A stretch of 64,000 bases of DNA. It comes from Sphingobacterium sp. UBA7855 (GTDB lineage: Bacteria > Bacteroidota > Bacteroidia > Sphingobacteriales > Sphingobacteriaceae). Position numbers and translations under genes: made by a program. The notes below the pieces were generated by a model. The model ran no database searches. It saw only the letters and a list, made by a program, of their open reading frames with translations, and was not told where the DNA came from. Location of the stretch: NCBI GenBank assembly GCA_002500745.1, contig DLST01000011.1:124001-188000 (forward strand). Reading direction: 5' to 3'. Each line of letters begins with the position of its first letter. Within the stretch, counting starts at the first letter, position 1. Below, in pieces: positions 43,979 to 52,260 of the stretch.

Positions 43979-45157
43979 CTACCAATCCCCTACACTACCG
44001 TCTTTATAGAAGGTTCGCTGCAATATTTCCTGTTGAAAAGGATGCTTCTTTACCTCTTCTTCATTGATTTCAATACCCAAACCGGCGCGCTTATTCGGCA
44101 GAACAATCCGCCCTTTCTCTTGAACTGTAAACCCTTCGGTAACCACGTCCTGGCGCCATTCAACGTCCTTATGCACACTTTCGCAAATAATATAGGATGG
44201 TGTTGCAAATCCCAGCTCAATGGAGGCGGCCGTACTCACAGGTCCCTGAGGGTTATGTGGCGCCATAGATACACGGTAAGCATCAGCCAAAGCTGCGATC
44301 TTACGCGCTTCAGAGAGACCGCCACAATGGGTAATATCAGGTTGGATCACACTCACTGCCCGCTTCTCGAGCATATCCCGAAATGCATGCACTCCGATCA
44401 AACGTTCGCCTGAAGCAATAGGTGTCGTCACTGCCCGTTGAATCAAGGCAATATCTTCCATGGTTTCTGGCCAACATGGCTCTTCAAAGAAATACAGGCC
44501 ATAAGGCTCCAATGCTTTCGCAAATTGCATCCCCATACGTGGGCTTGGCCGAGCATGGCAATCCACCATAATATCAATATCGTCGCCAACAGCGTCACGC
44601 ATGGCCTTCACGCAAGCTTCAGCATATTTAATTGGACGGAGACCTTCCAACGACATGGTCTCTGGGACAGCCATCGATTTAAAAGCGGTAAAACCCTCAT
44701 CAACAGCTTTCAGCGCAAGATCACCAAACCGCTTGGCATCATCCGGAGCAGTCTCATAAAAATCCTCCATGCGACCTCCACCTAAATGACAATACAAACG
44801 GATATAATCACGCACACGGCCTCCCCACAACTCGTGACAAGGGACATTGTGAATTTTACCTAGGATATCCCATAAGGCGATGTCGATACCACTGATGGCC
44901 GTACCACGAACGATCCCGTTTCCATGCCAGAAGTGTTGTCTATACATCATCTGCCACAGGTATTCAATACGACGCGGATCTTCACCGATCAACAATTGAG
45001 AAATATCTTTGATTGCTCCCACCACACTTTGCGTATGCCATTCCAAGGTGGCTTCGCCCCAGCCCCAAAGTCCGGGCTGATCGGTAATAATTTTGACAAA
45101 AATCCAATTTCGCATGCGCGCATGGCACACAAAGGTTTCAATAGCGGTTATTTTCAT
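43979..45157 (-). CDS. Enolase-superfamily sugar-acid dehydratase (MR/MLE, galactonate dehydratase-like)
   Basis: A 392-residue mandelate racemase/muconate lactonizing enzyme family member. Metal ligands are expected as Asp in [10 protein letters not shown] near residue 207, Glu in FFEEPCWPE near 234 and Glu in ASGERLIG near 260. General acid/base His is expected in DCHARP and in MAPHNPQGP near residue 310. The pattern resembles D-galactonate, D-mannonate and related acid sugar dehydratases, which yield 2-keto-3-deoxy acids. The exact substrate is not predictable. It overlaps nothing but is 9 bp from the aminotransferase gene. Confidence 0.85.
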   Translation of the reverse strand: MKITAIETFVCHARMRNWIFVKIITDQPGLWGWGEATLEWHTQSVVGAIKDISQLLIGEDPRRIEYLWQMMYRQHFWHGNGIVRGTAISGIDIALWDILGKIHNVPCHELWGGRVRDYIRLYCHLGGGRMEDFYETAPDDAKRFGDLALKAVDEGFTAFKSMAVPETMSLEGLRPIKYAEACVKAMRDAVGDDIDIMVDCHARPSPRMGMQFAKALEPYGLYFFEEPCWPETMEDIALIQRAVTTPIASGERLIGVHAFRDMLEKRAVSVIQPDITHCGGLSEARKIAALADAYRVSMAPHNPQGPVSTAASIELGFATPSYIICESVHKDVEWRQDVVTEGFTVQEKGRIVLPNKRAGLGIEINEEEVKKHPFQQEILQRTFYKDGSVGDW

Positions 45158-45166
45158 AGTTAGGGT

Positions 45167-46489
45167 TTACAAACTTTTTATTACGCGTTCAGTTGCTTCT
45201 AAAGTCCGATCAATATCATCCTCCGTATGCGCAAAGGAGATACTGCCTTGTTTAATTGGTGCCGGGAAATTGAAAATCCCTTCCTTAATAAGCTTTTTAC
45301 GATATTGGGTATCCAGTTCAAAGTTGTGGTTATCCAAAATATCATGAAAATTGACTGGCGCATGGTCCATAAAATATGTACAGAAGGCAGATCCTTGACG
45401 TGCGACATAAAACGGTACGCCTAATTTAGGAAATATTTCCTTATATCCCTGTTCCAAGCGCGCACCAAGTGCTTCTACGTGCTCATAAACGCGGTGCTCA
45501 GCGCTTCCTAATTTTTTCAAAGTCGCAATCGCCGCCGCCGTCGTTAGCGGAAAAGCATTAAAGGTACCGGCAATCATAACGCGCTTCGACTTATCAGGAT
45601 CCACAAAGTAATCCATATATTTTTTCTTCCCTGCAATAACCCCCAATGGGTAGCCGTTTGCAACCGCCTTTCCGAAGGTTGAAAGATCCGGCTGAATACC
45701 ACAGATGGACTGATAGCCACCCAGCGCATGTCTGAATCCGGTTTTCACTTCATCAAAGATCAACAGAAATCCATGCGCGTCGGCCATGTTGCGTAAGCCT
45801 TCCAAATAACCCTCCTTTGGCTTCACAATCCCGATATTCTGAAGAATAGGCTCCAACAGAATACAGGCAACATCATATTTTTGAACCACATACAGCACAC
45901 TTTCCAAATCGTTGTAGTTGACAATGTGTACTAAATCGCTGTGATTTTTGGGAACGCCAGCACTTAATGAATCGAATGGATATTCCCCCGGACTTTGATA
46001 TGAGCCAACATCTGCACGTTGACTGATCACATTGCAGGCCACATCGTTATGCCAGCCATTGTAGCCCCCTTGCATAACAATCACATGATCACGCCCTGTT
46101 ACTGCACGGGCAATACGAATCGCATGGTAAGTCGCTTCCGATCCTGTAGTTGTAATCTGAACACTCTCCACCGAAGGAACAGACTGACAAAAAAGCTCCG
46201 CAAACTCACCTTCCAGTAACGTTGGCCCAGCCCCCATCAATACCTGCTGCTCCTGCAATGTCTGTAACACTGCGGCGTTCACATCAGGATCATTATGCCC
46301 CAGAAAGGATGCTGCAAATCCAGCCTGATAATCGATGTAGCTGTTCCCGTCAATATCTTCGACCAAACTACCATTCCCTTTGACAAAGCAGATATTCGGA
46401 TCTGACTTCCGATTTAACGATACCACTCCACCAGGTATCCATCTTGCATTCTCCCGCAGTATCGCGGCTGATTTTTCATTTTCTTGCAT
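45167..46489 (-). CDS. Class III PLP aminotransferase (glutamate-1-semialdehyde aminomutase-like)
   Basis: A 440-residue class III enzyme. GSEATYHAIRIARAVTGRD near residue 116 binds PLP phosphate, IFDEVKTGFR near residue 244 is the Asp-motif, and the PLP Lys is in STFGKAVANGYPLG near residue 272. It resembles GSA aminomutase, but there is no heme gene around, and the operon context points to transamination of a sugar-derived amine or keto acid. It is the first gene of the seven-gene minus operon behind the shared GntR-type operators. Confidence 0.85.
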   Translation of the reverse strand: MQENEKSAAILRENARWIPGGVVSLNRKSDPNICFVKGNGSLVEDIDGNSYIDYQAGFAASFLGHNDPDVNAAVLQTLQEQQVLMGAGPTLLEGEFAELFCQSVPSVESVQITTTGSEATYHAIRIARAVTGRDHVIVMQGGYNGWHNDVACNVISQRADVGSYQSPGEYPFDSLSAGVPKNHSDLVHIVNYNDLESVLYVVQKYDVACILLEPILQNIGIVKPKEGYLEGLRNMADAHGFLLIFDEVKTGFRHALGGYQSICGIQPDLSTFGKAVANGYPLGVIAGKKKYMDYFVDPDKSKRVMIAGTFNAFPLTTAAAIATLKKLGSAEHRVYEHVEALGARLEQGYKEIFPKLGVPFYVARQGSAFCTYFMDHAPVNFHDILDNHNFELDTQYRKKLIKEGIFNFPAPIKQGSISFAHTEDDIDRTLEATERVIKSL

Positions 46490-46566
46490 GCCTATTAAAA
46501 GTTTTGCTATTTGTTATTATTATAATTGGACGATCACCGCCGCACATGTTGCAGTCATCAATAATT

Positions 46567-46622
46567 TGTATTTAAATACACCTTATTTTATGTATACCAA
46601 ATTACAATATTTTTGTATACAT
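46567..46622. promoter_or_regulatory. Divergent control region with two GntR-type operators
   Basis: TTGTATACAT (46613-46622) overlaps a plus-strand -7 element TATTTTTG (46608-46615) of the lactonase gene. A second site, ATGTATACCA (46590-46599), lies 23 bp away and may serve the minus operon. TGTATTTAAATACA (46567-46580) is a further perfect palindrome of a different pattern. A minus-strand promoter was not identified. Confidence 0.65.
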
Positions 46623-46649
46623 TTAAAATAAATTTTAAAATTTTTAAAA

Positions 46650-47447
46650 ATGAATATTCTCATTGAAGGACTTCTTTTTCCAGAAGGCCCCGCTTTCGAC
46701 CGGGAGGGTGGTATATGGCTTGTGGAGAAAGAAGCAGGAAACTTGATCTATTACAAAGACAATCAGTATAGCAGAATAGCTGTGAATGGACATCCCAACG
46801 GAATTGCAATCGATAAAAACGGGATAATATGGTTTTGCGACTCACAACAAAACAGCATCCGTTGCTATGATCCCTTCGACAAAACCATGACGACAATAGT
46901 CACGGAAATCGCAGGAAAGCCATTAAAAATGCCCAACGACTTATGTTTTGATACCGAAGGGAACCTACTATTCTCCTGTCCGGGAAGTGACCTCGAAGAT
47001 GGCACAGGCTACATCTGCTGTCTACATAAACATGGTGCGCTTACGAAGATACACACAGGCCTTTTTTACCCAAACGGATTGGCCTTTGCAGCAGACAACC
47101 GTACGCTTTTTGTCGCTGAAACAGGCACAAAATGGCTCTGGAAAATGCACTGGAACAGCTTGACACAACAGGTAGAAAACATCGAAAAATTCATAGAAAC
47201 AGGCGGCAGTATCGGCCCGGACGGCATAGCGCTCACACAGGACAATTATCTTTTTGCAGCGATTTATGGATCGCAACATATCCTATCCATTGATACCAAA
47301 AACAAAACGACCGAGAAAATACCCACGCCGGGGAAGAATCCAACAAATTGTGCTTTAGACCCAAACGGCATTCAGGGACTTATGATTACAGAAGCTGAAA
47401 AAGGGCAATTGTTGCAGTGGGACAGCACAAAAAAGGGTCTATTGTAA
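46650..47447 (+). CDS. SMP-30/gluconolactonase family lactonase
   Basis: A 265-residue six-bladed beta-propeller. Metal ligand candidates are Glu in LFPEGPAFD near residue 13, Asn in MPNDLCFD near residue 93, Asn in YPNGLAFA near residue 141, and Asp in GPDGIALT near residue 190. The family opens sugar lactones to aldonic acids. In this regulon it would hydrolyse the lactone made by the sugar dehydrogenase at 57667. It has no signal peptide, so it acts in the cytoplasm. It is transcribed alone and shares a divergent control region with the aminotransferase operon. Confidence 0.88.
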   Translation: MNILIEGLLFPEGPAFDREGGIWLVEKEAGNLIYYKDNQYSRIAVNGHPNGIAIDKNGIIWFCDSQQNSIRCYDPFDKTMTTIVTEIAGKPLKMPNDLCFDTEGNLLFSCPGSDLEDGTGYICCLHKHGALTKIHTGLFYPNGLAFAADNRTLFVAETGTKWLWKMHWNSLTQQVENIEKFIETGGSIGPDGIALTQDNYLFAAIYGSQHILSIDTKNKTTEKIPTPGKNPTNCALDPNGIQGLMITEAEKGQLLQWDSTKKGLL

Positions 47448-47458
47448 ATAATAGACCC
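47435..47458. terminator. Terminator shared by lactonase and GntR genes
   Basis: GGGTCTATT (47435-47443) and AATAGACCC (47450-47458) form a perfect 9-bp hairpin whose loop contains the lactonase stop codon. The T run on the minus strand (TTTTTT) makes it a good terminator for the GntR transcript. Confidence 0.8.
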
Positions 47459-47480
47459 ATTATAAAAATCCAAAAAAATA

Positions 47481-48119
47481 TTAAACCAGTTCCAAGGCTT
47501 CTTGCTCGCCCCGATCCAGATGATGAACCAGCGTGGTATAAGCCTTATTCCAGTCATCCGCTTTCAGCGCATCAACAATAGCCCGATGCTCCTTCTCCGT
47601 ATCCAGGTAATCTTCCATCTGCCCCATAATAGCCCCAAGCTTCATATGGAATAAGGGAATGTTACTATTCTTGTAAATAGCAATCAACCTTGAATTGCAA
47701 GTTCCCTCAATAATCCGCTCATGAAAACGAACATCCGCCTCGCAAGCCCCCCCATAATAACCTTTACTGACCATGTCAGAAAAATCGTTGCAGATCAGTT
47801 CCAAATCTTCGATAAGCTCTTTACTTTTCTTTGAAAACAGAATCTTTAATGCACCTATCTCCAACAGCTCACGCAGCTCACGAATATCCTTCACATCTTC
47901 GACCGTCATTTTCTTCACAAAACAGCCACCTTTTTCACCAAACTCAACCAGACTCTCCCCTGCTAAACGCATAAAAGCCTCACGAACAGCCACTCTACTC
48001 ACCGCCATCTTATCCGCCCAAGCACTTTCCACCAATCTTGCCCCGCCAGTCAGCTGGCTGGACAAAATTTTCTTACGTACTTCTAAATAAACTTTATAGG
48101 CAAGCGAATCCTCTTTCAT
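47481..48119 (-). CDS. GntR-family (FCD subfamily) transcriptional regulator
   Basis: A 212-residue regulator: N-terminal winged helix (about residues 5-70, with VSRVAVREAFMRLAGESLVE) and a C-terminal all-helical FCD ligand domain. Metal-binding candidates are D/H in ADVRFHERII near residue 130, and His near TEKEHRAIVDAL and VHHLDRG. The frame extends to 48140, but those codons are made of the operator TTGTATACAA itself, so the ATG at 48119 is taken. FCD regulators usually sense sugar acids or carboxylates. It may be cotranscribed with the upstream lyase operon, as no terminator separates them. Confidence 0.9.
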   Translation of the reverse strand: MKEDSLAYKVYLEVRKKILSSQLTGGARLVESAWADKMAVSRVAVREAFMRLAGESLVEFGEKGGCFVKKMTVEDVKDIRELRELLEIGALKILFSKKSKELIEDLELICNDFSDMVSKGYYGGACEADVRFHERIIEGTCNSRLIAIYKNSNIPLFHMKLGAIMGQMEDYLDTEKEHRAIVDALKADDWNKAYTTLVHHLDRGEQEALELV

Positions 48120-48120
48120 A

Positions 48121-48145
48121 TTGTATACAATTTTATGCAAAAATA
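48121..48145 (-). promoter_or_regulatory. Autoregulatory operator and -7 element of the GntR gene
   Basis: TTGTATACAA at 48121-48130 lies directly before the ATG at 48119. TATTTTTG (48145-48138, minus strand) is the -7 element. The transcript would begin about 12 nt before the start codon, within or at the edge of the operator. Confidence 0.7.
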
Positions 48146-48185
48146 AGAATACAAAATCATTAAAAAAATTTAAACAATGTATTCT

Positions 48186-50834
48186 TTAATTAATCTTTCC
48201 CTCTTGGGCTTCATACGGCCTTCCCGGCGACAAATAAATAGTTTCGGCTTTAGATTTCCAACTGGTGGTATGATTTCCTTTCAGGACATTTATATTAAAG
48301 CTACTATTTTTTAATGAACTTTTCATATTCCAGAAGCCATCTTTCAAACCGACCACAACCACTTCATACTGTTGATCTCCCGGCACCACAAATTCAATGG
48401 ACTCATCAAGATATTGATTTGGTTTGGCCACCACCAGTAGACGATCAGCCACTCTTATGAGGTAATAATTCGCTTTTTCCTCCGAATACACCGGTAATTT
48501 TGAAGAGCCACTCTCTGTCATCTGAAAAACCGAAGCGTAACTGGCCTGATCACTTTCCTGCTTGGGTGAAACCATAATCCGTGTTCCCCTAGCCTCCGGC
48601 CAAGGAGACTTGACCTGATAAAAATCACCAAAAACAAAAGCAGTCGAATCACCCGAATACAATTTCACTGCACACGCTTTTAACTGTGGCTTCAGCAAAT
48701 CAACATAAGTAGAACCGGCTGCGTTTTTAAATTTACTAGTTAACACAAAACCTGTTTCACTTCGTACCGGCTTTTCAAGCGTATTGATCTGCCAATAGGG
48801 TTCGAATTTCTTATCATTGGTCTTAAGCTCATCCAATAAGACAATGACAGCAGGCACATCCTTTCTCTTCAAATTCAAAAACAGGAAACTTTTTGCATAG
48901 GATTTTACTTTAGCCGTATATGCCGCCGTTAGATCCATATTGAAATAGCTATAGCTCGGCTGAATGGGATCGTTACCAAATGCGGATGCCCTGATCTCTC
49001 CCGTATGGTACCAGGAATCATGTAACACCTCGTCAACCGTGCGCGGAAAACGCTGACTAAACCGAGTCCCACCATCATTTGTTTTGGTCCTGAATAAAAG
49101 CGGTTCCGCAGGATCACGCACCAACAGCATGCTGTGTGCAACCGAACGCTTATTAAAGTTAAAATCATAAGGGGAACCATACGAAAGATACAAACCAAGA
49201 TCACCAACCTGAATACCATGATGATAAATCTGCAGTGCACCTGCATCGGCATGCTGATGATTGCCAAAATGATAACCGCCACCTTTAATTTCTGCAACCA
49301 CATCGGAACTTCCGTTCTCTTCGCTCCAGCCTGTCCGGGCAACCATAGACCCTAAAATAGGTCCAAAATCTTTCGTCAACGGCATTTTCTCGCGATCAAA
49401 ATCAGGCTTCAATTTTGGATCATCCAAGAGGAGAAACAAGATTGGATTGTCGGGCAAACCGCCCTGTTTGACAAACTCAGCCTTAATTACCGGATTCCCT
49501 GAATAGGCATAACAAAGCAGCATGGTCTGTGGATTTTTCCAATAAAAATCAGCACTGCTGTTGTACTTTACATTGAACATATCGCCGTCGCGTAACATTT
49601 TTCCATCAGGCGTGCGCATATACAGCCAATAATAGGGCATATTCTTGATATTATCGTCAAAAACCGGATAACCGAGCATGCGATAATACAACCAGGCTCC
49701 ATGCATTTCCCACCCAAAACGATAGCCACCGTAATCAACACCTTGATTATGGCGCGGAGACTGATACTCAAACTTGCGCATGGGCACCAACTCTTCCAAA
49801 ATAGAATACGAAGTATACTTGTAAGGTACCGGATCCTCGTCATATAAAGCAATACTCATTGCCAGCAGATCGCGCGACACCTGCGCCTCATTCCCATGCC
49901 CATTGATAATACTTTCGATACCAAAAAAGGGAGGCCAGCCAATTTCCATATCTTGCGCCAGACGCATCATATTTTTATGCAGACTGGTCTTAAGGTGCAC
50001 ATCCAATAATGCGTAGCACCAGTCATACACCAGTGCACCCGTGTAAATTGCACGTCCCAGCTCGCGTGTAATATCACCATAGGAAACATTTCCGAACTCC
50101 AACATCGTTAAGTATTGATCGGCTAGCCTGACCGCCTCCCTGCCTATTTTTTCGTCACCGGACATGAGGTAATAAAACGCTTTTGATTCAATAGCACGCT
50201 CGATCTTTTCATCGTAAAACATTTCCTTATTCGGATCAAAAACAAATTGAACAGGTTGTTGCGCAAGTGTTTTCACTTTCCCCCAAGCTTCGAGATGCTC
50301 CGCTTCTTCCAACCGCCCCTTAACGACCGGCAAAGATTCTTTGTTAACCCAAAGTCTCGGGTGACCTGCAGGCGGAACAATCTTTGGTTTATAATTTTCT
50401 GCTGCAGCTGGCGCAACCGGAGGCACAAAGGCATTGATCGAAACAGCTTTAACCTTAAAATAAGCGGGCAATTGCATGCCGACCGTCTGCTTCCCTTTCT
50501 CAAAATAAAATTTACCAAGATCTTGCTTCGCACCTTTAAAGCTGTCAAATACGATCCGTTTGGTCGATCGTGCAGCGCGAACATCAATCATCGCATACAG
50601 CGTCATCATACCTGTTTTATCTGCGGCCTTAATTTTATCCAAATCGGTAACCTCACCTTCAGAAACCAAGGTATAGACACCGGCCGTCGGAACTTCCACC
50701 TGCACCCGTAGGCGCTGTCCATTTCCCTTTATCGAAGTAACCTTTGCCTGTTGTCCATAGGAGGTTCCAAGGATCGCTATAAAAGCGACCCCCAGCATAG
50801 TACCTTTAACTTTTAGCCATATCCTTAAACCCAT
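48186..50834 (-). CDS. Heparinase II/III-like polysaccharide lyase, exported
   Basis: An 882-residue exported protein with a signal peptide (MGLRIWLKVKGTMLGVAFIAILGTSYGQ), an N-terminal beta domain of about 130 residues, and an alpha-toroid/beta-sandwich lyase. INGHGNEAQVSRDLLAMSI near residue 330 and HFGNHQHADAGALQIYHHG near residue 540 match catalytic regions of heparinase II (PL21). Such enzymes cleave uronic-acid polymers by beta-elimination. No sulfatase or unsaturated glucuronyl hydrolase gene is nearby, so heparan sulfate is not established. It is the last gene of the SusC/SusD operon. Confidence 0.85.
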   Translation of the reverse strand: MGLRIWLKVKGTMLGVAFIAILGTSYGQQAKVTSIKGNGQRLRVQVEVPTAGVYTLVSEGEVTDLDKIKAADKTGMMTLYAMIDVRAARSTKRIVFDSFKGAKQDLGKFYFEKGKQTVGMQLPAYFKVKAVSINAFVPPVAPAAAENYKPKIVPPAGHPRLWVNKESLPVVKGRLEEAEHLEAWGKVKTLAQQPVQFVFDPNKEMFYDEKIERAIESKAFYYLMSGDEKIGREAVRLADQYLTMLEFGNVSYGDITRELGRAIYTGALVYDWCYALLDVHLKTSLHKNMMRLAQDMEIGWPPFFGIESIINGHGNEAQVSRDLLAMSIALYDEDPVPYKYTSYSILEELVPMRKFEYQSPRHNQGVDYGGYRFGWEMHGAWLYYRMLGYPVFDDNIKNMPYYWLYMRTPDGKMLRDGDMFNVKYNSSADFYWKNPQTMLLCYAYSGNPVIKAEFVKQGGLPDNPILFLLLDDPKLKPDFDREKMPLTKDFGPILGSMVARTGWSEENGSSDVVAEIKGGGYHFGNHQHADAGALQIYHHGIQVGDLGLYLSYGSPYDFNFNKRSVAHSMLLVRDPAEPLLFRTKTNDGGTRFSQRFPRTVDEVLHDSWYHTGEIRASAFGNDPIQPSYSYFNMDLTAAYTAKVKSYAKSFLFLNLKRKDVPAVIVLLDELKTNDKKFEPYWQINTLEKPVRSETGFVLTSKFKNAAGSTYVDLLKPQLKACAVKLYSGDSTAFVFGDFYQVKSPWPEARGTRIMVSPKQESDQASYASVFQMTESGSSKLPVYSEEKANYYLIRVADRLLVVAKPNQYLDESIEFVVPGDQQYEVVVVGLKDGFWNMKSSLKNSSFNINVLKGNHTTSWKSKAETIYLSPGRPYEAQEGKIN

Positions 50835-50838
50835 ATCC

Positions 50839-51831
50839 TTATTTTACTTGCAGCCTTTTTACACTGATCTTCATTTCTTTCGTGGTATTATTGACGCTAT
50901 TTACATATACATAAGCATTGTATTTGCCATCAGCCGTTTGTACCCATATCCCGGATTCAGCTTTTAGATTAATCGCAAAATCTGGCGCATCAACAAACGA
51001 TTTATCTTTCAAATCCACATCGTCCACAAATACACTGTATTGCAATCGTGCCAGTTGCTGGTCGCGCACCGTCCAAGCCTTCACAATTTTCGTTTTATTT
51101 GTCAACCCTACAGGTAAGGTGAAGCTCGGCAAATAGCCAGCATCCGTCGTGGGAGCAACCAAAGAATGTGCATAAGTCACCGTTGGCAATGCCCGGTACA
51201 AATAGACCAAATCAATCTTATCCGGGTTTGCTGCCGCTTCGGTAGCAGTATACCATTTTAGGTCGGCCACAGAAAAAAAGCAGGCCGCGCCGTCTTTCCC
51301 GATCAAGTCCAAAGCCATATCCATATTACGAATCGCATAAGCTTCGGTCTTCAACGCAATTTCCTGCCCATTACTGGACCTCGCCCTGAACGTAAAAGTG
51401 ACCGATTTACCTTTTGCTGCTGCCGGTATTTTGTAGCTATAACGCAGCGTTGAAGCGGAGGTATCTTTTGTAAATTTCACCTCCATGCTATTCCCATTTA
51501 CTGTAGCAGGGTCGCCAACAACAACACCCACATCTGCCCCCGTACTACTGGTGTAATACGATTTGTTTTCAAGTACAGTACCCTCATCACCCGCAATACT
51601 GGCTTCTACAGAAATTGATGTAAGTTTCCCCTGATCCGGCAAAATCGCCGCAGCATAAGCAAAGTCCATGGTAGCCCCAACCACATTTGGCCCTAAAGAG
51701 CGCTTAATAATATCGTTTTGCAAACCATCTTTTGCTGTTGGAATTTCATAAGCCTCTTCTTTACAGGAACCGAACAACAAGAGCCCAAATCCGATGGACA
51801 ACAGCCCTATTTTTAAATAATTTGTTTTCAT
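50839..51831 (-). CDS. Surface lipoprotein, possibly DUF4466-type
   Basis: A 330-residue predicted lipoprotein with lipobox LLFGSC near residue 23. The content is beta-rich, with KRLQVK at the end and DMALDLIGKDGAACFFSVAD-like sequence near residue 172. I recall similar proteins grouped as DUF4466 in Bacteroidota, but this is not certain. It lies 4 bp before the lyase gene and 8 bp after the upstream lipoprotein gene. A role in binding the glycan at the cell surface is inferred from position. Confidence 0.65.
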   Translation of the reverse strand: MKTNYLKIGLLSIGFGLLLFGSCKEEAYEIPTAKDGLQNDIIKRSLGPNVVGATMDFAYAAAILPDQGKLTSISVEASIAGDEGTVLENKSYYTSSTGADVGVVVGDPATVNGNSMEVKFTKDTSASTLRYSYKIPAAAKGKSVTFTFRARSSNGQEIALKTEAYAIRNMDMALDLIGKDGAACFFSVADLKWYTATEAAANPDKIDLVYLYRALPTVTYAHSLVAPTTDAGYLPSFTLPVGLTNKTKIVKAWTVRDQQLARLQYSVFVDDVDLKDKSFVDAPDFAINLKAESGIWVQTADGKYNAYVYVNSVNNTTKEMKISVKRLQVK

Positions 51832-51839
51832 CAGCTTAC

Positions 51840-52235
51840 TTATTTTTGTACTGTCAAATAAACTTTATACGTCTTACGAACCTTTCTATTTCCAGACACG
51901 ACAGTCCATTCACGTGGCGTATCCAAATTGGAAAAATCTTGTTTTCCTAAAATCTTAGGATCTAACACCGCATCGGTGACCAATGAAAATTGTGGGTATA
52001 GATTTTTCAAATCCGTACCAAAGAGCACCTCCACTTTTATGGTTTGCTCAACGGTATCCACCAACGCAGCTTTTGTACGTACCGTCTGAAAATCGGCGCC
52101 CAACAGTTCAAAACTACTGACATAACATTCCGACCTGGTCGTGATCAACAAACCATCCTCATCCATTGGATAATCATCCTTACAACCGGACAAGCTAACG
52201 AACAGCATACCGATTAAAAATAATGTATATTTCAT
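51840..52235 (-). CDS. Small lipoprotein with Ig-like domain character
   Basis: A 131-residue predicted lipoprotein (MKYTLFLIGMLFVSLSGCKDD, lipobox Cys near residue 18). The rest resembles the short Ig/DUF5018-like domain of Bacteroidota surface lipoproteins, with a WTVVSGNRKVRKTYKVYLTVQK ending. The frame extends to 52259, but the signal peptide sets the start at 52235. It is between SusD and the DUF4466-like lipoprotein, so it probably belongs to the glycan-capture complex. Confidence 0.65.
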   Translation of the reverse strand: MKYTLFLIGMLFVSLSGCKDDYPMDEDGLLITTRSECYVSSFELLGADFQTVRTKAALVDTVEQTIKVEVLFGTDLKNLYPQFSLVTDAVLDPKILGKQDFSNLDTPREWTVVSGNRKVRKTYKVYLTVQK

Positions 52236-52260
52236 TTTATTACAGTCAAGTGTTACCATA

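Noticed and set aside
43859..44413. 184-codon plus-strand frame
   Set aside because: It runs antisense across the ends of the SDR and dehydratase genes, both of which have clear active-site motifs.
45167..46489. Glutamate-1-semialdehyde aminomutase (hemL) for heme synthesis
   Set aside because: It resembles HemL, but lies in a sugar-acid operon with no heme genes.
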